Source: Weissella sagaensis
GTDB lineage: Bacteria > Bacillota > Bacilli > Lactobacillales > Lactobacillaceae
Assembly: GCF_005405285.1 (NCBI RefSeq)
Contig: NZ_BJDT01000004.1
Span: 119,411-183,410 of the forward strand
Direction of reading: 5' to 3'
Length of the DNA stretch: 64,000 nt
Both the position numbers and the translations under genes were made by a program. Numbering within the stretch: position 1 is the stretch's first letter; each line of letters starts with the position of its first letter. The notes below the pieces were generated by a model, which saw only the letters and a list, made by a program, of their open reading frames with translations, was not told the DNA's origin and ran no database searches. Shown piece by piece: positions 1-10,103 of this stretch.

Positions 1-604
1 GTAACACAGATGGATCAGTAAAAGAAGTTAATTGCGGTGTAGTTCCCCCATTAGCTGTTAAGGTCTCAACTACTTTAGCACCGCCACCGTCAAACGGTTT
101 GTTATTTAAAGAAATGATATTTTGGCCATCAACTAAAAAGTTAATAAAGCCAGCATTTTTTAATCCAATATATGCAATATAAAGGCCAATTCCAGCTGCG
201 ATGGCATGCTTTAACTGCACTGGAATTGATTTAACAATCAAAGAACGTACTTTGGTTAACGTAATAATCACATCAACTAAACCAACTAAAAATACCATTC
301 CCAATGCCTGTTGCCAAGTGTACCCTAACCCAAACACAATTGTATAGGTAAACATAGCTTGCATACCAATTGAAGGTGCTAGTGCGTAAGGTAAATTGGC
401 AAATAACCCGGTAATTAAAGTCCCCGTTACAGCTGTTAAAATAGTTGCTAAAAACACGCCTTGACTAGGCATTCCCGTCAATGCAAGGACTGACGGATTT
501 AAAAAGATAATATAAGCCATCGCAACAAAAGTCGTCATACCGGCAATGATTTCAGTACGTACATTTGTATTGTTTTCTGATAGCTTAAAGAAACGCTCCA
601 ACAT
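1..604 (-). CDS. NCS2-family purine permease (AzgA/PbuG type), N-terminal part
   Basis: Only the first 201 codons are inside the window; the gene runs off the left edge. The visible protein starts MLERFFKLSENNTNVRTEI, followed by a run of hydrophobic segments with the family-typical TFVAMAYIIFLNPSVL and IGMQAMFTYTIVFGLGYTW. This matches proton-driven guanine/hypoxanthine/adenine permeases of the NCS2 (AzgA-like) family. The ATG at 604 is preceded by GGGAGAAG at a normal distance. A leader of at least 100 nt with a terminator-like hairpin lies upstream. The exact substrate cannot be read from this fragment. Confidence 0.88.
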   Translation of the reverse strand, partial: MLERFFKLSENNTNVRTEIIAGMTTFVAMAYIIFLNPSVLALTGMPSQGVFLATILTAVTGTLITGLFANLPYALAPSIGMQAMFTYTIVFGLGYTWQQALGMVFLVGLVDVIITLTKVRSLIVKSIPVQLKHAIAAGIGLYIAYIGLKNAGFINFLVDGQNIISLNNKPFDGGGAKVVETLTANGGTTPQLTSFTDPSVL

Positions 605-607
605 AAT

Positions 608-720
608 AAGTTCTTCTCCCTAAAAAATCATGTCAACGTCATTTGAAAACATGACCCATCCAATAGAGAGTTTCATATCAAAACATGTCGCATATACACG
701 ATCATCCATTAATTCTCTTA
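608..720 (-). promoter_or_regulatory. Possible attenuator leader of the NCS2 permease
   Basis: On the minus strand TCATGT pairs with ACATGA across a 15-nt loop and is followed directly by six T, just before the ribosome binding site of the permease. Such a hairpin looks like an intrinsic terminator inside the 5' leader. Purine permeases are often under purine riboswitches, but the conserved purine aptamer loop and junction sequences are not present, so the aptamer (if any) is unidentified. Confidence 0.35.
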
Positions 721-807
721 TGTTTAAGTCTGTGGCAAAACACGTTAACGACTTTATTCAAATAAAATTAACCATATCTCTAAATTAGAAAATAGTCAAT
801 TCTTTTC

Positions 808-836
808 AAAAAAAAAACTTGTTTTAATAACAAGTT
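808..836 (-). terminator. Intrinsic terminator after yebC
   Basis: Minus strand: AACTTG, 9-nt loop, CAAGTT, then a run of ten T. It lies 11 bp beyond the yebC stop. Confidence 0.85.
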
Positions 837-846
837 CTTTGTTGAA

Positions 847-1569
847 TTATTCAGCTGTTGTATAAACGGCTTGAACATCTTCGTTTTCTTCAAGCTCAGA
901 AACCAATCCTGCCAATGATTCTTGCTTATCTTCAGGCACTGCCATTGGATTTTGCGCAACCATTGTAACTTCATCGTTAACCAATACATAGCCCTTTTCT
1001 ATTAGTGCATCACGTACTTCTGGAAAGGCCTTTGGCTCAGTATATATTTCAAATTGTTCATCAAATGTTTTCATATCATCTGCACCAGCATCTAACATAT
1101 CTTCAAACAATTGATCTTCATCAATTTCAGTATCTTCATCACGCTCAATTTCAATGTAACCCTTACGATCAAATTGGAATGAAACTGATCCTGATGTTCC
1201 TAATTCACCACCAAAGTGCTTGAATGAAGCACGAACAGATGCAGCTGTACGGTTAGTATTATCCGTTAGAGCTTCAACTAAAACAGCAATACCAGCCGGT
1301 CCATAACCTTCATAAGTCAATTCTTGATAGTTAGCACCATCTGCACCAGAAGCTTTGTCCAAAGCACGTTGGATATTATCTTTTGGCATGTTAGCTGCTT
1401 TTGCTTTGTCAATAACCAAACGCAAACCTGAGTTTGAATCTGGATCAACACCGCCTGCTTTAGCTGCCGTGTACAAATCACGAGCTAACTTTTGGAAAAT
1501 CTTACCACGCTTCGCATCTTGGGCGTTCTTACGTCCTTGGATGTTATGCCATTTACTATGTCCTGACAT
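847..1569 (-). CDS. yebC: YebC/PmpR (TACO1) family translation/transcription factor
   Basis: The 240-residue protein has the family hallmark start [22 protein letters not shown] and the expected full length of about 240 residues. YebC proteins were first described as transcriptional regulators; more recent work assigns some members a role in resolving ribosome stalling, like mitochondrial TACO1. Either role would be cytoplasmic. The ATG is preceded by AAGGGG at 8 nt. The gene is monocistronic between recD2 upstream and its own terminator. The C-terminal third is strongly acidic ([15 protein letters not shown]), as usual. Confidence 0.95.
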   Translation of the reverse strand: MSGHSKWHNIQGRKNAQDAKRGKIFQKLARDLYTAAKAGGVDPDSNSGLRLVIDKAKAANMPKDNIQRALDKASGADGANYQELTYEGYGPAGIAVLVEALTDNTNRTAASVRASFKHFGGELGTSGSVSFQFDRKGYIEIERDEDTEIDEDQLFEDMLDAGADDMKTFDEQFEIYTEPKAFPEVRDALIEKGYVLVNDEVTMVAQNPMAVPEDKQESLAGLVSELEENEDVQAVYTTAE

Positions 1570-1621
1570 TTCAGAAACCCCTTTTCTATCGAAAATTTAT
1601 CGTCTTATTTTACCATATAAA

Positions 1622-4156
1622 TTAAGTGTTTGCCAGTTTTTCATTATTATTTGGCATAAAATCATATGGTGTTAATCCTTCTAAACCAATGTTTGGATCA
1701 ATACTATTTTGTTCAATTATTGCCACCGTTAATACGGTATCCGTGGTCACCGGATTACTTGTCACGTCTTTATCTCGCAAATTAATTTCATCATGTTGCC
1801 TACCCACAGGCTCATTCACTTCTAAAATGTCTTGTTGTGAGCTTTTGACTGGTTGTGTATCATCTTTTTTCCCAGTCGCATATTGTAAAATACGCGCCTG
1901 TAAATTTGTATGCCGATCCACACCTAAAGTTACAACAGCTTCTTGATAGGCACTTAACTGGCCAATTAACACAAGTGACTCACTTGCGCGCGTTAGACCC
2001 GTATACAATAAATTACGTTGTAACATTCTAAAAAAAGCATCTACAAGCGGCATAATGACTAATTTATACTCAGTACCTTGTGATTTATGAATTGTTGTGG
2101 CGTAAGCTAAAGTAATGTTTTGCCAATTTTCACGCGTATAAATGACCTCACCTGTATCAAAATCAACGACCAATTTATCTTTTTTATCCGGGTTAGACTT
2201 ATCCTTGGCTAATAAAACACTCGTAATATAACCAATATCACCATTAAAGACATTATTTTCTGGATCATTAGCTGTTTGCATCACTTTATCACCAACACGA
2301 TAATTAAATGATTGCTTATCCTTTTTTATATTAATAGATTTTTTCTTGCTTGTTGCTGGATTAAAAATATTTTGAACAATTTCATTTAAGTGATTTACAC
2401 CTGCTTGTGTCCGATACATTGGCGCCAAGATTTGCATGTCTGCAACTGAATTCCCCTTGTTTTTCCAGCTTTCAGCAATTTTTTCAACTAATTTTGGAAC
2501 CGTATTAACATTAGCTGGGAAAAATGATCGATCAATTTGTTGCTCCGTAAAATCAGCTGGTAAACGTCCATTCTTGACTTCATTTGCCAACGAAATAATT
2601 GTAGATCCCTTCCCTTGACGATGGATAGTTTCTAATTCACGATAATTCAATAAACCACTCGCCAATAAGTCATAAAAAACGCGGCCCGGTCCCACAGACG
2701 GCAATTGGTCCTTATCTCCGACTAAAATAATTTGCATATCTGCTTGAACAGCTGATAACAATATTGCAAATAATTGCGTATCAACCATTGACATTTCATC
2801 AATAACTAATAAATTACCTGATATTTCTTCAATGTCAATATCATTAATATTAGCTTCACGTCCCGTAATACCTAATAAATGATGTATTGTAGTTGCCGCC
2901 ATCCCAGTTGACTCTTGTAATCTTTTAGCAGCTCTACCTGTGGGCGCAGCTAAATGAATACTATCATCAATTTGATCAATTTTTAGGCCATCAGCTCGTA
3001 ATAGCTTTTTCAAAGTTGCCACAACACCACTAATAATTGTAGTTTTCCCGGTTCCGGGACCACCCGTCAAAATAAATAATTGATTAGTTAACGCTGCAAT
3101 AATAGCTTCTTTTTGTGTTGCATCATAAGTGAAATCGTTAGCAGCCTCTACCTCGCTTAATACGTCTACGACTTGTTTACGTGAATAAGTTGATTTACTT
3201 TGTTGTGTTAAATTAACTAAACGTTCAGCTATTTGATTTTCTGCTTCATATATTTCTTGGATGTAAAAATAACTGCCATCAACCACCACAATCCCCTCAG
3301 AGGTTAAAGTCAATAATGCTTTTTTTAGCAACTCATCTGTCACAATAGTTTGTTGCCCTTTATCTAACAACGCTTTCGCACTGCGCAATAATTCAGGTAA
3401 CACCATATAAGTATCACCTGAATTAAAAGTTTTATTATTAATGGTCTCAATAACACCTGCTTTAATCCGACGCTCATCTAAAGGATCTATACCTTCTTGT
3501 AAAGCAAACTGATCGATGCGTTTGAATGATACACCGTCAATATCTCTAACCAACTGGTACGGATTATCTTTTAATATTTGCAGTGTACTCTTTTGGTATT
3601 TTTGGTATATAGCCATTGATAAAGTTGATCCGAAGCCAAAATCATTTAACGCGATAATCGCTCGTTCCATCCCATCAGCTTTAGTCAATTTATCAGTAAT
3701 AACTTGTTGTAGGTCTTTTGAAATGTTTAGCTCATTTAATACATCAGCATTATCCAAAATTAATTCAATTGCGTTAACACCCAATTCGTCAACAATTTTA
3801 GTCGCTGTTGCTTTTCCAACTCCCGGGAAATTTTCACTAGATAAATATTTGACTAATCCTGAGGTCGTACTAGTTGCTTGTCGATGATAATTGTTAGCAA
3901 TAAATTGTATACCGTAACGGGGGTGCTCTTTCAATTGACCAGTAAACTCATAACTAGATCCAATTTGAATATCCCCAAAGCTACCAGTAATTGTTATCTC
4001 ATCATCATTGTATTCAAAATTTTTATCAGAAATTTCAAGTCGTAATACTTTATAAAACGAATCTGATGCTGAGAATAAAACTGTTTGTATTTGACCCGTT
4101 ACTTGAGGAATTAAAACCATTTCATCTTCTAGCATATTATTCTGGCTTGATTCCAT
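1622..4156 (-). CDS. recD2: RecD2 family SF1B DNA helicase
   Basis: The 844-residue protein is an ATP-dependent 5'-3' DNA helicase of the RecD2 (YrrC) type, which acts without RecBC. It has an OB-like N-terminal region, helix-hairpin-helix segments (FPGVGKATATKI near 110), Walker A GGPGTGKTT near 364, Walker B VIDEMSMVD near 450, and a UvrD-type C-terminal motif TIHKSQGTEYK. The start ATG has AGGGAG about 10 nt upstream and overlaps the end of the TPR gene by 20 bp, which suggests translational coupling. A TPR gene next to recD2 is a conserved pair in Firmicutes (yrrB-yrrC). The protein has no cysteine. The last 100 residues are polar and probably disordered. Confidence 0.95.
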   Translation of the reverse strand: MESSQNNMLEDEMVLIPQVTGQIQTVLFSASDSFYKVLRLEISDKNFEYNDDEITITGSFGDIQIGSSYEFTGQLKEHPRYGIQFIANNYHRQATSTTSGLVKYLSSENFPGVGKATATKIVDELGVNAIELILDNADVLNELNISKDLQQVITDKLTKADGMERAIIALNDFGFGSTLSMAIYQKYQKSTLQILKDNPYQLVRDIDGVSFKRIDQFALQEGIDPLDERRIKAGVIETINNKTFNSGDTYMVLPELLRSAKALLDKGQQTIVTDELLKKALLTLTSEGIVVVDGSYFYIQEIYEAENQIAERLVNLTQQSKSTYSRKQVVDVLSEVEAANDFTYDATQKEAIIAALTNQLFILTGGPGTGKTTIISGVVATLKKLLRADGLKIDQIDDSIHLAAPTGRAAKRLQESTGMAATTIHHLLGITGREANINDIDIEEISGNLLVIDEMSMVDTQLFAILLSAVQADMQIILVGDKDQLPSVGPGRVFYDLLASGLLNYRELETIHRQGKGSTIISLANEVKNGRLPADFTEQQIDRSFFPANVNTVPKLVEKIAESWKNKGNSVADMQILAPMYRTQAGVNHLNEIVQNIFNPATSKKKSINIKKDKQSFNYRVGDKVMQTANDPENNVFNGDIGYITSVLLAKDKSNPDKKDKLVVDFDTGEVIYTRENWQNITLAYATTIHKSQGTEYKLVIMPLVDAFFRMLQRNLLYTGLTRASESLVLIGQLSAYQEAVVTLGVDRHTNLQARILQYATGKKDDTQPVKSSQQDILEVNEPVGRQHDEINLRDKDVTSNPVTTDTVLTVAIIEQNSIDPNIGLEGLTPYDFMPNNNEKLANT

Positions 4157-4805
4157 TCTTCTGACTCCCTAACATAATTGTGATTAATTCATCTAACCGA
4201 CTAGCATCTTGTTGATATTGTTTTGAATTAATCTGCTTAGCCTTCATTAACCATGGATTGTCTTTAGGCATCGTTACTTGTGTAATCAGTCCTAGGCCAA
4301 AGTTAGCAGCATAATTTTGTTCATCTAAATGCAATACTGATTCAAAAACTTTTTTGGCATTTGACAAGTCACCCAAACTCAACCAAATATTCCCCAATAA
4401 AACTTGGATTTTTATATCATGCGCATCTTGCTGCGCAGCAGTTAAGGCAAACACTAGTGCTTGTTTAAATTTATTTTGTGCATAAAAGCTTTGCGCTTGC
4501 ATCACAATAGCATCATGTTGTAATTTTTCATCAGTAATTTTATCAAAAAAAGTCGCAGCTCGTGCGTAATCAGTTGCTGTATAATAAACGTTTCCAGTTG
4601 CATATAATAACGCTTGTTGTGCTTGATTATTATCTTTAAACAATGACAAACTTTTTAGTGCTAATTCTTCGGCTGTAACCAGTTCATCAGTAACTGTTAG
4701 TAAACTTATCAAATCAACATATGCCTGCCAATGATTTGGATTTTTAGAAATATCTTGAACTAAATCTTTTATATTTTTTTGTACCTTATCATCTACATTA
4801 GACAT
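4137..4805 (-). CDS. Tetratricopeptide repeat protein (YrrB-like)
   Basis: The 222-residue soluble protein is made of TPR-like helical pairs, for example the segment beginning AYVDLISLLTVTDELVTAEE and later ones with the Ala/Leu spacing of TPRs. There is no signal peptide or membrane segment. It lies directly upstream of recD2 and overlaps it by 20 bp, the arrangement seen for yrrB-recD2 in Bacillus. A scaffold role is inferred; its partner is unknown. GGAGAAAG precedes the ATG. Confidence 0.85.
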   Translation of the reverse strand: MSNVDDKVQKNIKDLVQDISKNPNHWQAYVDLISLLTVTDELVTAEELALKSLSLFKDNNQAQQALLYATGNVYYTATDYARAATFFDKITDEKLQHDAIVMQAQSFYAQNKFKQALVFALTAAQQDAHDIKIQVLLGNIWLSLGDLSNAKKVFESVLHLDEQNYAANFGLGLITQVTMPKDNPWLMKAKQINSKQYQQDASRLDELITIMLGSQKNGIKPE

Positions 4806-4822
4806 TTGCTTTCTCCATTTAT

Positions 4823-5485
4823 TTAAATTGTATTTAACTCACTAGCTAACTCATCTAAATAACTTGTATCATTACGCAATAATTCCGTGAAATTTTGCCC
4901 GTCCGTTGTTTCTAAAATCGAGGTACTTGTATTTCCCAAGCCACCACGATCACGTAAATGCGCAAGTGGAATATTTAACAATCCACCCATTCCTGTCGTT
5001 AAAGCTGCCCCATGACTAAAGAAGATTAAATTAACATCTGGACCACCGTACATTGTAACCGCTTCTTGAACCGCCATTTTAAAGCGTGCTTGTACTTGTG
5101 GAAATGTTTCAGCCCCCGGTACTAAAGCTGCATCAAATTTTTCGGGATGATGGCGTGACGCTTCATACATATCGGCCCAGTTTTGTTTAACCTCAAGAAA
5201 GGTTTTACCTTCCCAAATACCAAAAGAAAATTCTTTTAAGCCTTCTTGTACAGTTAACGCTGGTTTGTGATCAAGATAAGCCAAAGTCTGTTCAGCTGTA
5301 TCTACTGCGCGTTTAATCGGACTCGTAAAGGCATGTTTAAAATTGACATGCTGCAAATGTTGTCCTAATTTTGTAATTTGATCAGTTGATTCTGGTAATA
5401 ATGGTGAATCGCCGCCGGATCCTTGAAAACGGCCTTCAGCATTCCAGACAGTCTTTCCGTGGCGGATAAAATATAATTTCGTCAT
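4823..5485 (-). CDS. Histidine phosphatase family protein (GpmB-like)
   Basis: The protein begins MTKLYFIRHGKTVWNAEGRF with the RHG catalytic motif of the histidine phosphatase superfamily. The second catalytic histidine is in LIFFSHGAAL, and an acid residue is in LKEFSFGIWEG. Length is 220 residues. The family includes cofactor-dependent phosphoglycerate mutases and broad-range phosphatases; the short form here fits a phosphatase better than a glycolytic mutase. I chose the ATG at 5485 because GGAG lies 9 nt upstream; a TTG 15 bp further up lies on that site and is unlikely. The gene ends 17 bp before the TPR gene starts and is probably co-transcribed with it. Confidence 0.85.
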   Translation of the reverse strand: MTKLYFIRHGKTVWNAEGRFQGSGGDSPLLPESTDQITKLGQHLQHVNFKHAFTSPIKRAVDTAEQTLAYLDHKPALTVQEGLKEFSFGIWEGKTFLEVKQNWADMYEASRHHPEKFDAALVPGAETFPQVQARFKMAVQEAVTMYGGPDVNLIFFSHGAALTTGMGGLLNIPLAHLRDRGGLGNTSTSILETTDGQNFTELLRNDTSYLDELASELNTI

Positions 5486-5532
5486 GCAGTGATTCTCCAA
5501 TCAAATTTTAGGTTATTACCTTCATTATAATC

Positions 5533-5567
5533 AAAAAAACGATTAGAAACAAAAGTTCTAATCGTTT
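5533..5567 (-). terminator. Intrinsic terminator after ileS
   Basis: Minus strand: AACGATTAGAA pairs with TTCTAATCGTT across a 7-nt loop and is followed by a run of T. It separates ileS from the phosphatase gene. Confidence 0.85.
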
Positions 5568-5580
5568 TACTGTTAAAATT

Positions 5581-8373
5581 TTATTCTAATCCTTCTGTTA
5601 AAGCTTTTGGGAAATTCTCACGTACAATTTGTGCTTCATGAGCTGATAACATTGGGAAATCTTTATCTGTCCCCAAATCAGTGTGGTACATACGATCACG
5701 AGGTGATACCTCACCCACTGCATGATCAATCTTGACTTGGTATCCATTATAATTTTGTGCATCAGCTGGTGCATCAGCTACATTCTCTAAATGTAATTGT
5801 GACACAAGCAATAAGATACGAATATCTTGGTTTAATGATGCAACCATCTTAGATTGTTCATCAGTTAGGTACAATGTTAATGCAGCTTCAGCAGGCTTAC
5901 CAATTAATTTAGCATTACGAGCTACTTCTAATGCCTTATTAGTTGCATCACGAAGTGTCATGAATGCATCCCAATTAGCAAATAACTTTGTATTATCGCC
6001 CAAATCTTCAACTTCAGGCATATCAGTTAGATATGCAAAATCTTCAGTTTCATATGGTAGATACTCAAAAATTTCTTCTGCTGTATGTGGCAAAATAGGC
6101 AAAATCAATTTATCCAAAGCCACTAAAATCTTGTACAAAACAGTTTGTAATGAACGACGGACGTGTCCCTTTGGTGCTTCAACATACAAAATATCCTTAG
6201 CAAAGTCCAAATAAAATGCTGATAAATCAACATTAATGAAGTTAATCAATAGCTTATGAATTGTTTGGAAGTCATATGCATCATAGGCTGCTTTAAATTC
6301 TTCAACCAATTTATTAAAGCGTGCATAGAAATATTGATCAACAGCTGTCATATCATCATAAACGACAGTATCTTCATTAGGATTAAAGTCTGCTGTATTT
6401 GCTAACAAGAAACGCATCGTGTTACGAATCTTTCGATAAGTTTCAGAAGTTTGAGCCAAAATATCCATTGATACACGCACATCAGCTGATGTATCAACTG
6501 ACGTTACCCACAAACGAATAATTTCAGCACCCATTTGCTTAATCACTTCATTTGGTTCAATCGTATTACCAATTGACTTTGACATCTTTTCACCATTACC
6601 ATCCAAAGCAAATCCTTGTGAAACAACTTGCTTGTATGGTGCTTTACCAGTAACTGCAACTGACGTAATAAGTGATGAGTTAAACCAACCACGATATTGG
6701 TCAGAACCTTCCAAAACTAATGTTTCAGGAAAATCTAGCTCTGGACGTGTTGCCATTACACCTTGGTGTGAAGTACCTGAATCAAACCAAACATCCATAA
6801 TATCTGTTTCTTTGGTAAATTCGCCATTTGGAGAATGTTCATTTGTATAACCATCTGGCAACAATTCTTTTGCATCACGTTCAAACCAAACTGTTGAACC
6901 ATGTTCTGCAACTAAATCAGCAACATGATCAATAATTTTTGGATCAATGATTGGCGTACCATCTTCAGCATAAAAAATTGGTAATGGCACACCCCAAACA
7001 CGTTGACGAGAAATAACCCAATCACCACGATCACGAATCATATTGTAAAGACGCTTCTTTCCCCATTCTGGTTTGAAAGTAACGTCATCCAAAGCATCTA
7101 AAATTTCTTGACGGAAACTATCAATTGAAGCAAACCATTGTGGTACAGCGCGGAAAATAACTGGCTTTTTTGTACGCCAATCAAATGGGTAGCTATGCGT
7201 AATTGGTTCGGATTTAACTAATGCATCGACATCACGTAATTTTTGCAAAGAAATTTCATTAGCATCTTCATAAAAAATACCTTCAAAGTCTGGCCCAGCC
7301 TCAGCTGTCAAATAGCCACGATCATCAACGTTCATAACTGGTTTAATGTCATAACGTTGACCTGTCATGAAGTCATCTTCACCAAATCCTGGTGCCGTAT
7401 GTACCAATCCAGTTCCAGTATCATCAGTCACATAATCAGCCAAAACAACCAAAATATCACGATCCATATATGGATGCTTAGTGACCATATATTCAAGGTC
7501 CTTGCCTTCAAACGTAGCCAAAATATTTGGTTCTTCCCAACCAAACTTTTCAGCTAGTGAAGGCAACAATGATTCAGCAACTAAATACTTCTTTTCTGAA
7601 TCAGCAAGTTGTACTTGTACATACTTAAAATCAGGATGCACAGCAAGTGCTTGTGATGCCGGCACCGTCCATGGTGTCGTTGTCCAAGCAATCATGTACG
7701 TATTTTCATCAAGTAAACCTTTACCATCTTTTACTTTTTCTGAAATAAAAGCAGATTCTGAAGTAACATCATGATACTCAATTTCAGCCATTGCCAAAGC
7801 AGATTCTGATGACCATGACCAAAAGACCGGTTTCTTGCCACGATAAATCAATTGACGCTTGGCCATGCTACCAAATACACGTAATTGTGCAGCTTCAAAT
7901 TCTGGTTGTAGCGTTAAATAAGGATGATCCCAATCTGCCGAAACACCCAAACGTTTGAAATCGGCCATTTGTTTTTTAACTTGCTTGTGTGCAAATTCAT
8001 CAGCCATTTTGCGCCAAATAACCGGACCAACCTTCTTACGATCCTTACCAGCCTTTGTTAATTGCTGCTCAATTGGTAAACCGTGAGTATCCCAACCAGG
8101 TACATATGGTGCGTAAAAGCCATTCATTGACTTATAACGCACAATAATATCCTTCGAAATCTTATTCATAGCGTGACCAATATGAATGTTCCCGTTTGCA
8201 TATGGTGGGCCATCATGAAGCATAAATGACGGCTTCCCTTCATTCATCTTTTGGCGACGTTCATATACTTTATTTTCAAACCAAATATTTTCGCGTTGCA
8301 ATTCTGTTTGTGGTAAATTACCACGCATTGGAAACTTAGTCTTACCAAGGTTTAATGTTTTCTTGATCTTCAT
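5581..8373 (-). CDS. ileS: Isoleucyl-tRNA synthetase, cysteine-free, zinc ligands lost
   Basis: This 930-residue class I aminoacyl-tRNA synthetase charges tRNA-Ile with isoleucine. The HIGH motif is [11 protein letters not shown] near residue 60 and the KMSKS motif is [10 protein letters not shown] near 600. The editing domain region ([10 protein letters not shown]) and the anticodon-binding C-terminal half are present, and the length is normal. Odd point: the C-terminal zinc knuckle found in bacterial IleRS (CxxC-x16-CxxC) reads S890, D893, S910, E913 at exactly the right spacing, and the whole protein contains no cysteine. The ATG follows AGGAAA. Expression is controlled by a T-box leader at 8425-8650. 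Confidence 0.97.
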   Translation of the reverse strand: MKIKKTLNLGKTKFPMRGNLPQTELQRENIWFENKVYERRQKMNEGKPSFMLHDGPPYANGNIHIGHAMNKISKDIIVRYKSMNGFYAPYVPGWDTHGLPIEQQLTKAGKDRKKVGPVIWRKMADEFAHKQVKKQMADFKRLGVSADWDHPYLTLQPEFEAAQLRVFGSMAKRQLIYRGKKPVFWSWSSESALAMAEIEYHDVTSESAFISEKVKDGKGLLDENTYMIAWTTTPWTVPASQALAVHPDFKYVQVQLADSEKKYLVAESLLPSLAEKFGWEEPNILATFEGKDLEYMVTKHPYMDRDILVVLADYVTDDTGTGLVHTAPGFGEDDFMTGQRYDIKPVMNVDDRGYLTAEAGPDFEGIFYEDANEISLQKLRDVDALVKSEPITHSYPFDWRTKKPVIFRAVPQWFASIDSFRQEILDALDDVTFKPEWGKKRLYNMIRDRGDWVISRQRVWGVPLPIFYAEDGTPIIDPKIIDHVADLVAEHGSTVWFERDAKELLPDGYTNEHSPNGEFTKETDIMDVWFDSGTSHQGVMATRPELDFPETLVLEGSDQYRGWFNSSLITSVAVTGKAPYKQVVSQGFALDGNGEKMSKSIGNTIEPNEVIKQMGAEIIRLWVTSVDTSADVRVSMDILAQTSETYRKIRNTMRFLLANTADFNPNEDTVVYDDMTAVDQYFYARFNKLVEEFKAAYDAYDFQTIHKLLINFINVDLSAFYLDFAKDILYVEAPKGHVRRSLQTVLYKILVALDKLILPILPHTAEEIFEYLPYETEDFAYLTDMPEVEDLGDNTKLFANWDAFMTLRDATNKALEVARNAKLIGKPAEAALTLYLTDEQSKMVASLNQDIRILLLVSQLHLENVADAPADAQNYNGYQVKIDHAVGEVSPRDRMYHTDLGTDKDFPMLSAHEAQIVRENFPKALTEGLE

Positions 8374-8424
8374 AATTATTTCCTGTCCCTTCTTTGAGAT
8401 ACGTTTTTATAAATTATGACTGTA

Positions 8425-8650
8425 ATAAAAACATCCCGCATTAGTTGCATAACTAATGCGGGACGTTTTTGTACGTGGTACCACCCGAATTCACAGTTTA
8501 AAACATCTAAACTGCCTCTTCAAAATATGTGTATTAATTTTCTGCTGATAAATATAATTCGTTACTATCTTAGGCTTTCACCGTACCCTAAGTCGCTAGT
8601 TAGAATAAATTATATCGTTTGGTCAGAAACTCTATGCTATCTATAATAGC
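8425..8650 (-). promoter_or_regulatory. T-box leader of ileS (Ile)
   Basis: The minus strand holds the T-box core GGGTGGTACCACG at 8473-8486. It is followed by a strong terminator (12-bp stem CCCGCATTAGTT, 8435-8462, then T-rich). Upstream is a stem I with the apical GGTGAAAGCC element. Folding stem I by eye puts ATC (Ile) in the specifier loop, in TTATCAG just before the basal stem strand CAGAAA. Uncharged tRNA-Ile would stabilise the antiterminator and switch ileS on. Confidence 0.92.
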
Positions 8651-8653
8651 TAA

Positions 8654-9295
8654 TTACTTATCTTTATTCAAGAAATTTTCTGAATCTTCACTATCTTCTG
8701 GGAAAATAACGACTGTTTCAGTATCTTGATCGACTTGTGGTGTTTCTTCTTCAGTTTGTTGAGAAACCGCTGCTGCTGAAGGTTCTTGGTAGGCTGCAGG
8801 TGTTTGGAACGCATTCCACTCATCAGTTTGTACCATATCTAATTGTGCACGTAGCAAGCCCTCAATTTTAGCTTTAAAGGCACCCATTTCTTGGTCCAGA
8901 CCTTCTTTTTCAGCAACCAATGATTCATTTTTAGTTTGTGAATCAGTTAATAGTGCATTAGCTTTTGCATTAGCTTCCATTACAATCTTTTGTGCTTCAG
9001 CTTGTGCTTGTTGCAAAGCAGCTTCTGCTTCTGCTTCAGTTTGCTTTTTCAAGCGATCAGCTGCTTCTTGTGCAATTAAAATTGATGAATTAACTGATTG
9101 TTTCATTTCTTCAACTTGCTTTGCATTTGCATCAGCTTCAGCTAATTGTGTCTTCAAAGTTTGATTCTCTTGTAGCAAAGAATCAAAATCATCCACAATC
9201 CGATCCAAAAAGTCAGTAACTTCTGTCTTGTCATACCACTTGTTACGACTCGTTGTAAATTCTTTTGCATGAATTTCCTGTGGGGTTAATGTCAT
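8654..9295 (-). CDS. divIVA: Cell division protein DivIVA
   Basis: The 213-residue coiled-coil protein starts MTLTPQEIHAKEFTTSRNK, the DivIVA lipid-binding N-terminus. A long Ala/Gln/Glu-rich coiled coil covers residues 35-150 and the tail is acidic. DivIVA binds negatively curved membrane at septa and poles and recruits partners. It is the last gene of the dcw cluster, 14 bp after ylmH, the conserved position. The usual arginine/aromatic membrane-insertion tip is replaced by SRNKWYDK, which still offers basic and aromatic residues. Confidence 0.94.
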   Translation of the reverse strand: MTLTPQEIHAKEFTTSRNKWYDKTEVTDFLDRIVDDFDSLLQENQTLKTQLAEADANAKQVEEMKQSVNSSILIAQEAADRLKKQTEAEAEAALQQAQAEAQKIVMEANAKANALLTDSQTKNESLVAEKEGLDQEMGAFKAKIEGLLRAQLDMVQTDEWNAFQTPAAYQEPSAAAVSQQTEEETPQVDQDTETVVIFPEDSEDSENFLNKDK

Positions 9296-9309
9296 GAGAT
9301 GTCTCCAAT

Positions 9310-10095
9310 CTATTTTTTAATTACTGCCATTGTTAAACGCCATTTATCTTTTTTCGTCAAACCATTAAGCTCATTAAGTTTTAATCGTCCATAATGCCTT
9401 ACAGAAATTAAATCATTAACTGCTAAAATATAATCTGGTTTATTAATTGTTGCCCAATTTACCTTAACCAAATCATGTTCAATCATTTCTTTAGTATGGC
9501 TTCTAGAAATATTATACCCATTTGCGACAATACTATCTAGTCGTAACGAGCTAACAGTTGTATTAACCATAACCCAATCATCATTAATAACTGTCATATC
9601 ATTTTCAGTAACTTTTTGAAAACGTACTTTTGTTTTACCAATGCGATCCAAGTGACTCAAAATAAATGTGCCCATTGCTTGCGTGGTACTAAAGTACCAT
9701 GTCTCAGACTCACCTTTAATGATATCACCTATACTTTGCCGTGCAATACCATTATGCATCAATGTACCTAAAATTGTACTATGATGTAATACCGTGAATT
9801 TTTCTGGATATTTAATTTGAATTAACATCACCTCAAAATCAATTGCATTTGGTTCATAATAACTTGGGGCAATTAATAAACGCTTATTTTCTGCACTCGA
9901 ATATCCGCCAGATTCAAATACTTTAATATCATCTTGCTGATTAACGAGTGTCGTTACAATATAAATTTCTCTTGGGTTTAAAAAATTCGTCAGAACTGGA
10001 CGATACTCATCCAATACCTGACGAACCAAACCCTCCGCTACATTAAGAAACGTGGTTTCATTAGAGCGGAAATGTTGTGCTATATTATCAACCAT
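9310..10095 (-). CDS. ylmH: YlmH family RNA-binding (S4 domain) protein
   Basis: The 261-residue protein has the YlmH fold: an N-terminal domain with FLNPREIYIVTTLVNQQDDI, and a C-terminal S4 RNA-binding domain from LRLDSIVANGYNISRSHTKE to residue 250. YlmH homologues are associated with ribosome-related quality control and with the division cluster. The gene sits between yggT and divIVA as in Bacillus and Streptococcus. Confidence 0.92.
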   Translation of the reverse strand: MVDNIAQHFRSNETTFLNVAEGLVRQVLDEYRPVLTNFLNPREIYIVTTLVNQQDDIKVFESGGYSSAENKRLLIAPSYYEPNAIDFEVMLIQIKYPEKFTVLHHSTILGTLMHNGIARQSIGDIIKGESETWYFSTTQAMGTFILSHLDRIGKTKVRFQKVTENDMTVINDDWVMVNTTVSSLRLDSIVANGYNISRSHTKEMIEHDLVKVNWATINKPDYILAVNDLISVRHYGRLKLNELNGLTKKDKWRLTMAVIKK

Positions 10096-10103
10096 AAATT
10101 TCT

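Noticed and set aside
605..780. Purine (guanine/adenine) riboswitch before the NCS2 permease
   Set aside because: The conserved J2/3 and loop sequences of the purine aptamer are not present on the minus strand.
780..989. 69-codon minus-strand frame
   Set aside because: It overlaps the 3' end of yebC and its terminator in another frame.
8416..8646. 76-codon plus-strand frame
   Set aside because: It is antisense to the ileS T-box leader; no ribosome binding site and no protein-like composition.
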